In this document: in pieces, positions 60,122-64,000 of the stretch
Layout of the letters: each line of letters begins with the position of its first letter
How positions within the stretch are numbered: position 1 is the first letter of the stretch
From: Salvator merianae
Lineage: Eukaryota > Chordata > Lepidosauria > Squamata > Teiidae
Direction of reading: 5' to 3'
Length of the DNA: 64,000 nt
Assembly: GCA_003586115.2 (NCBI GenBank)
Contig: QVOM02000112.1
Coordinates: 52,388,212-52,452,211, forward strand
Made by a program: the position numbers and the translations under genes
The notes under the pieces: generated by a model
Databases searched by the model: none
The model's input: the letters and a program-made list of their open reading frames with translations, nothing else
Told to the model about the DNA's origin: nothing

Positions 60122-60450
60122 CTTTCCGACTGGCTTCGTTGCACCTACGAACTTTTGAGGAAGAAACTCGGCGGAATGATGAATCACGCGCCACCGCCCG
60201 CCCTTTCGGAGCCTTTCCCCTCTCAGGTGAGGAAGCGCAGGCAAAGGTTTTCACCGCCCCTCCCGGCGCCTTTCGCGAACGAGAGTGAGGAGCGACTTTC
60301 TTCAGCCGGGACGGTGCGCCGCCACCGGCCGGTGACAATTTGCTGGGGACTGGGCAGTCGAGTTGGCGTTGGTCTCTGCGCTGCGGGGGCGCTACACCGC
60401 CTCTGTGCTGAGCGAGACAAGAGACTCCCGCCAGGGGGAAAAAATAAAAA
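60110..60450 (-). promoter_or_regulatory. FAM3B: CpG-rich promoter region of FAM3B
   Basis: This GC- and CpG-dense block (many CGCC/GGCG/CCGG words) stands out from the AT-rich surroundings and begins at the FAM3B start exon, with GC-box-like CCGCCC words. No TATA box is evident. The transcription start cannot be fixed. No gene is seen on the plus strand to its right, so bidirectionality is unproven. Confidence 0.6.
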
Positions 60451-61537
60451 GAGATGACAGTGGCACCTGCCCTGCTTGGCAAACAGACTTTCAGCCTGGC
60501 AAACACGCAGAAAAGTCTTAAGTGTGTTTACTTAGCTGTCCTACTAAGGCGAAGCTTTGGCTGCCAAGCGAAATGTCCTGAAGCGACCTGGAAGGAACTG
60601 CAGCAGCGGCAGTCCTTACAGGGCTGCAAGTTTTCTCGGAAAAATGCTCAATTTCGCCACGCCAGAGGACCCTAATCCACATGACAGTGTCACCAAACAG
60701 TCTTCCCTGTTCGCACTTGCAGAACTGGAACCTTGCAAGTTCTGGAAGTCGTGGAATTGAATGAAGGAGTAACTTACAGCACCGCTCTAAACTCATAAAC
60801 TGAAACTACTATAACCACTCATCCCAATTCCCTTATAGGCAGAATATCTGAACTGAATCCGTCAGTGTCAGTTTTTTAAAGTCCCACCGAAAACGTGGAT
60901 TTCTAACAGATTTCAGTGGATTTTTGCAGTTTTTTTGGCTTTAATCCAGTTATTCAAATACCCAGAATAGCACAGACACATTTTGAGACTGTTGGCTTTT
61001 GTTGTACTGTAATTTCCCATGAGGCAATGCAGAAGCAGTAGTCATGAAGCTGGAAGTTGCAATTTGTCAAATCTTCTAGCCTACACTATGTTCTTACCGA
61101 TTTCTATGAGATATCGGTTACAATCTGAACAGATGATGACTATGGCCAGTGGGGCTTATTTCCCAGAAAGTGAGATTAGAATTCCAGACTTTTCCTTAAA
61201 AGGTGCCACAAGACTGGGTGTGCGTCCAAATAGAAGTAAATAGTTCAACATCTGTAGATGAAGGTTTTAATTTAATTTAATTTTTTTCGTGTTAAAATTA
61301 AATTTGGATTGAGGAAAAAATGTAGTTTTGGTCTTTGATGAGACTGTCATGTGGATTATGGCACTGAAAACCTGTGCACACATAAACAGCAATGGAATCA
61401 CATTACCACATGTCTAGAAGCTGTTTTTGGTTTTGGAACAGATTGATCTGTTTGAAACCCGTAATCCTGATTGCTGAGAAGGCACTCCTGTTCTTGATTC
61501 GATTGATATACATGCTTAAGGCAGATTTTTGCTGTTG

Positions 61538-61700
61538 TTGGGTACCACTGAGTCGTGGCCAACTTCTGGTAGACTGCATGGGCACGTCTGTGCAGTTTTC
61601 TTGGTAGAAATAGAGAAGTGGTTTGCCATTGCCTACTTCCAGGGATAGGATCAAATTGGCAACCCTTTGCTTTCTGGGCAGCTCACTCTACCACAAAGGC
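61538..61700 (-). mobile_element. tRNA-derived SINE
   Basis: The minus strand reads GTGGTAGAGTGAGCTGCCC (box A-like) and GGGTTGCCAATTTGATCC (box B-like), then the body GGCAATGGCAAACCACTTC...GAAGTTGGCCACGACTC and a CAACAACAGC end, a common vertebrate tRNA-SINE layout. Confidence 0.55.
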
Positions 61701-62189
61701 GGATAGAAGTTGTTAAAAATAAACTGACAAAACCAGCTTATTGAGATTATTTTGTGTATCTATTGCCAAATATCTTAGGCATGGGACAATGACACCCTCT
61801 ATTATAAGCTTTTAAGAGCTTTGAAATCATCTGGCGAAGGCCTGCTGCAGGTTTCTCTTTACAAAGGAGCTTTTCTGTGGTAGAATCTGCCTTATGCTAC
61901 CTTCCCTTCTGATATTCATGAGATGACTAGAACTATAGTTCTTCCCTACCTAAGGAAAACAAATCACTTCATCTAGACTTTTTTTTGTGAATCGTTGTTT
62001 TTCTTAACCCATCTTATTTTAACATGTTTTTAATAACAGTATTATTTTATGTGTTTTTATCCTTGTTTTTATCCTTGTTTTTTTAATGGGAAGCTATAGA
62101 TAAACATTTTCTAAATAAATAGAAAGTCAGCATAACATCAGTTCCAGGTAAAAATGATGGAGACCATAATTAAGGATAAATTACTATAC

Positions 62190-63472
62190 ACATAGAAGAG
62201 CAAGCATTGCTGAAAGAAAATCAACACGGCTTCTGCAAAGGTAAATCATGCCTTACAAACTTGTTAGAATTCTTTGAGAGTGTTAATAAACATGTGGATA
62301 AAGGTGATCCAGTTGACACTGCCTATCTGGACTTTCAGAACACTTTTGACAAAGTCCTTCATCAAAGACTCCTGAATAAATTCAGCAGTTACGGATTAAG
62401 AAGACAGGTCCTGTCCTGGATTGGTAACCGGCTAAAGGACAGCGTACTGAGAGTAGGAATAAATGGTCAGTTCTCAGAATGGAAAGAGGTGAGAAGTGGG
62501 GTCCCGCAAGGTTCAGTATTAGAACCCCTGCTTTTTAATTTATTCAGAAATGATCTAGATATAGGGTTAATTAGTGATAGCAAAGTTTGCTGATGACACT
62601 AAATTGTTCAGGGTAGTAAAAACTGAAAATGTAAAGAGCTCCAAAGGGATCCCTTGACATTGGGTGAGTGGGCAATGAAGGGGTAAATGCACTTCAGTCT
62701 TAGCAAATGCAAAGTGATGCACATTGGGGCATGGGGCAAAGAACCCCAATAACACCTATAAATTGATGGGGGCCAAGCTTTCTGTGACAGACCAGGAAAA
62801 GGATCTTGGGGTTCTGGTACACAGCTCAATGAAGGTGTCAACCCAGTGTTGTCTTTTTATAAACCTATGATGAAACCCACTTCTGGAACTAGAAAAGGTG
62901 CGGAGAAGGGCAACCAGAATGATCAAAGGCGTGGAACACCTTCCTTATGAAATCAGGCTGCAAGATCTTGGTCTCTTCAGCCTTGAAAGATGGTGTTTAA
63001 GAGGGGACTGATTGAAGTATATAAAATAATGCATGGTATGGAAAGGTGAGTGGAGAAAAAATTATTTTCTCTTTCACACAACACTAGGACTGTTACACAA
63101 CACTAAGACAACATTAGGACTGACAAGGAGAAATATTTTTTCACCCAGAAGGTCATTGGTCTATGGAATTTATTATGGAAGAGGTGGTGACAGCAATCAC
63201 CTGATAGCTTTAGGAATGGATTGGACACATTCATGGAGGTCAAGTGTATCAATGGCTACTAGAATGGATACCTAGGTACTGCCTCCAGGTTGGAAAGACA
63301 GAAAGGATCCATGTAAAATCCATTTGCAGGGAGTTGGGAGCAGGTGAAAATTTTGCCTTTTTATTCTGCTTGAGAATGCCCAGAAGCAATTGGTGGGCTA
63401 CTGGGTGAAACAGGATGCTGGACTAGATGGGCCGTGGCCTGATCCAGCAACGCTCCTTTTATGTTCTTAAAT
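62190..63472 (+). mobile_element. CR1 LINE, 5' truncated, degenerate
   Basis: Frame 62207-62593 reads [52 protein letters not shown] and [20 protein letters not shown], then shifts frame into KFADDTKLF. The C-terminal and 3' region ends GGACTAGATGGGCCGTGGCC ... TTTTATGTTCTTA. Collinear with the minus-strand copy at 4106-5344. Confidence 0.9.
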
Positions 63473-64000
63473 AAATGCCAACTTAGATTCACAGTAAACT
63501 TATCTGATGATCACTTGAGAGTACAGAAGACAAATGCTACGTCCTTGCAAGCACTAGATAGCACTTAACATGCCATACGAACATTATGTAAGAGAAGGTT
63601 GTAGTTCTATGACATGTGGGAATATACATTTAACATAAATAAATTATTCTTCATGCAGTTTAATCCTGGGATACTGGTAAACAGGTGCAATAAAACAAAT
63701 GTTTTGAAGTTGCATGCATAATAAAATATAATGCAGTTAATTTATTTCTTTAATGTTACTTTCGGCTGATTTTGAAGAGGTTCTATTCCAAACAACCTCT
63801 TGTTCATGCCTGCTACTTCTGAAATTAATAGTCCTGTTTGAATGCCCACACCAAGCCCTACCCTGCAAGCTGCTGCATGTAGAAATGTGTTTACTTAAAG
63901 CCATTGTATATGTGTAGTGTTTTGGCTACAACAAAGTTGGGCCGTATGCCTGTTAGGCATTGTAGAATACCAAGGAAATAGTCCATAATCTAAGTCATTT

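Larger units (their letters stand above)
60451..64000. other. Upstream of FAM3B: no gene seen
   Basis: The region contains a tRNA-derived SINE (61538-61700, -) and a CR1 copy (62190-63472, +). 60451-61530 and 63480-64000 show no coding or RNA feature. Confidence 0.5.

Noticed and set aside
60451..64000. BACE2 or another neighbour upstream of FAM3B
   Set aside because: Expected from human synteny, but no exon with recognisable protease or other protein motifs is visible; only a SINE and a CR1 copy.
1..64000. CRISPR arrays or prokaryotic operons
   Set aside because: No direct repeats with regular unique spacers; gene structure is eukaryotic with spliced exons throughout.

Overview
The window is vertebrate nuclear DNA, most likely from a squamate reptile (a lizard). 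The evidence is short exons in long AT-rich introns, two recognisable vertebrate genes, and a repeat complement of CR1 and L2 LINEs, DIRS-type elements, hAT and PIF/Harbinger-like DNA elements and a tRNA-derived SINE. The clade is inferred from repeat style, not from a diagnostic marker.

Two genes lie on the minus strand, head to tail. FAM3B (secreted PANDER-type cytokine-like protein) is complete: eight coding exons from 60121 down to 26683 splice in frame to 234 codons. Downstream in the same direction is an Mx dynamin-like antiviral GTPase gene. It has a probable non-coding first exon near 22173-22255, a start codon at 17564-17562, and six coding exons that end at 2600. These encode the first ~298 residues, with P-loop, switch, DLPG and TKPD motifs intact. 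Its stalk and C-terminal exons must lie beyond base 1. The order FAM3B-Mx in one orientation matches human FAM3B-MX2-MX1. An interferon-response-type element sits about 90 bp upstream of the inferred Mx start site.

The introns and the 4.3 kb between the genes are heavily colonised. Largest items: an L2-type LINE at 32667-35039 (one stop, one poly-G frameshift); a CR1 at 45300-47430 (5' truncated, one frameshift, one stop); two older CR1 copies of one subfamily at 4106-5344 (-) and 62190-63472 (+); a decayed DIRS-type tyrosine-recombinase retrotransposon at 39940-41650 (-); and a GC-rich composite at 43029-45305 that contains a 200-base assembly gap and a 1254-bp LTR-like insertion with a clean 4-bp target duplication. 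Several hAT-like elements have exact 8-bp duplications, PIF/Harbinger-like elements have TTA duplications, and many foldback elements share ends resembling GGGCCTTTCTGCACTTTC.

I saw no convincing rRNA or tRNA gene, no CRISPR array and no third host gene. The items most worth follow-up are the nested GC-rich composite, the repeated foldback family, the DIRS remnant, and the Mx promoter and FAM3B cysteine details.
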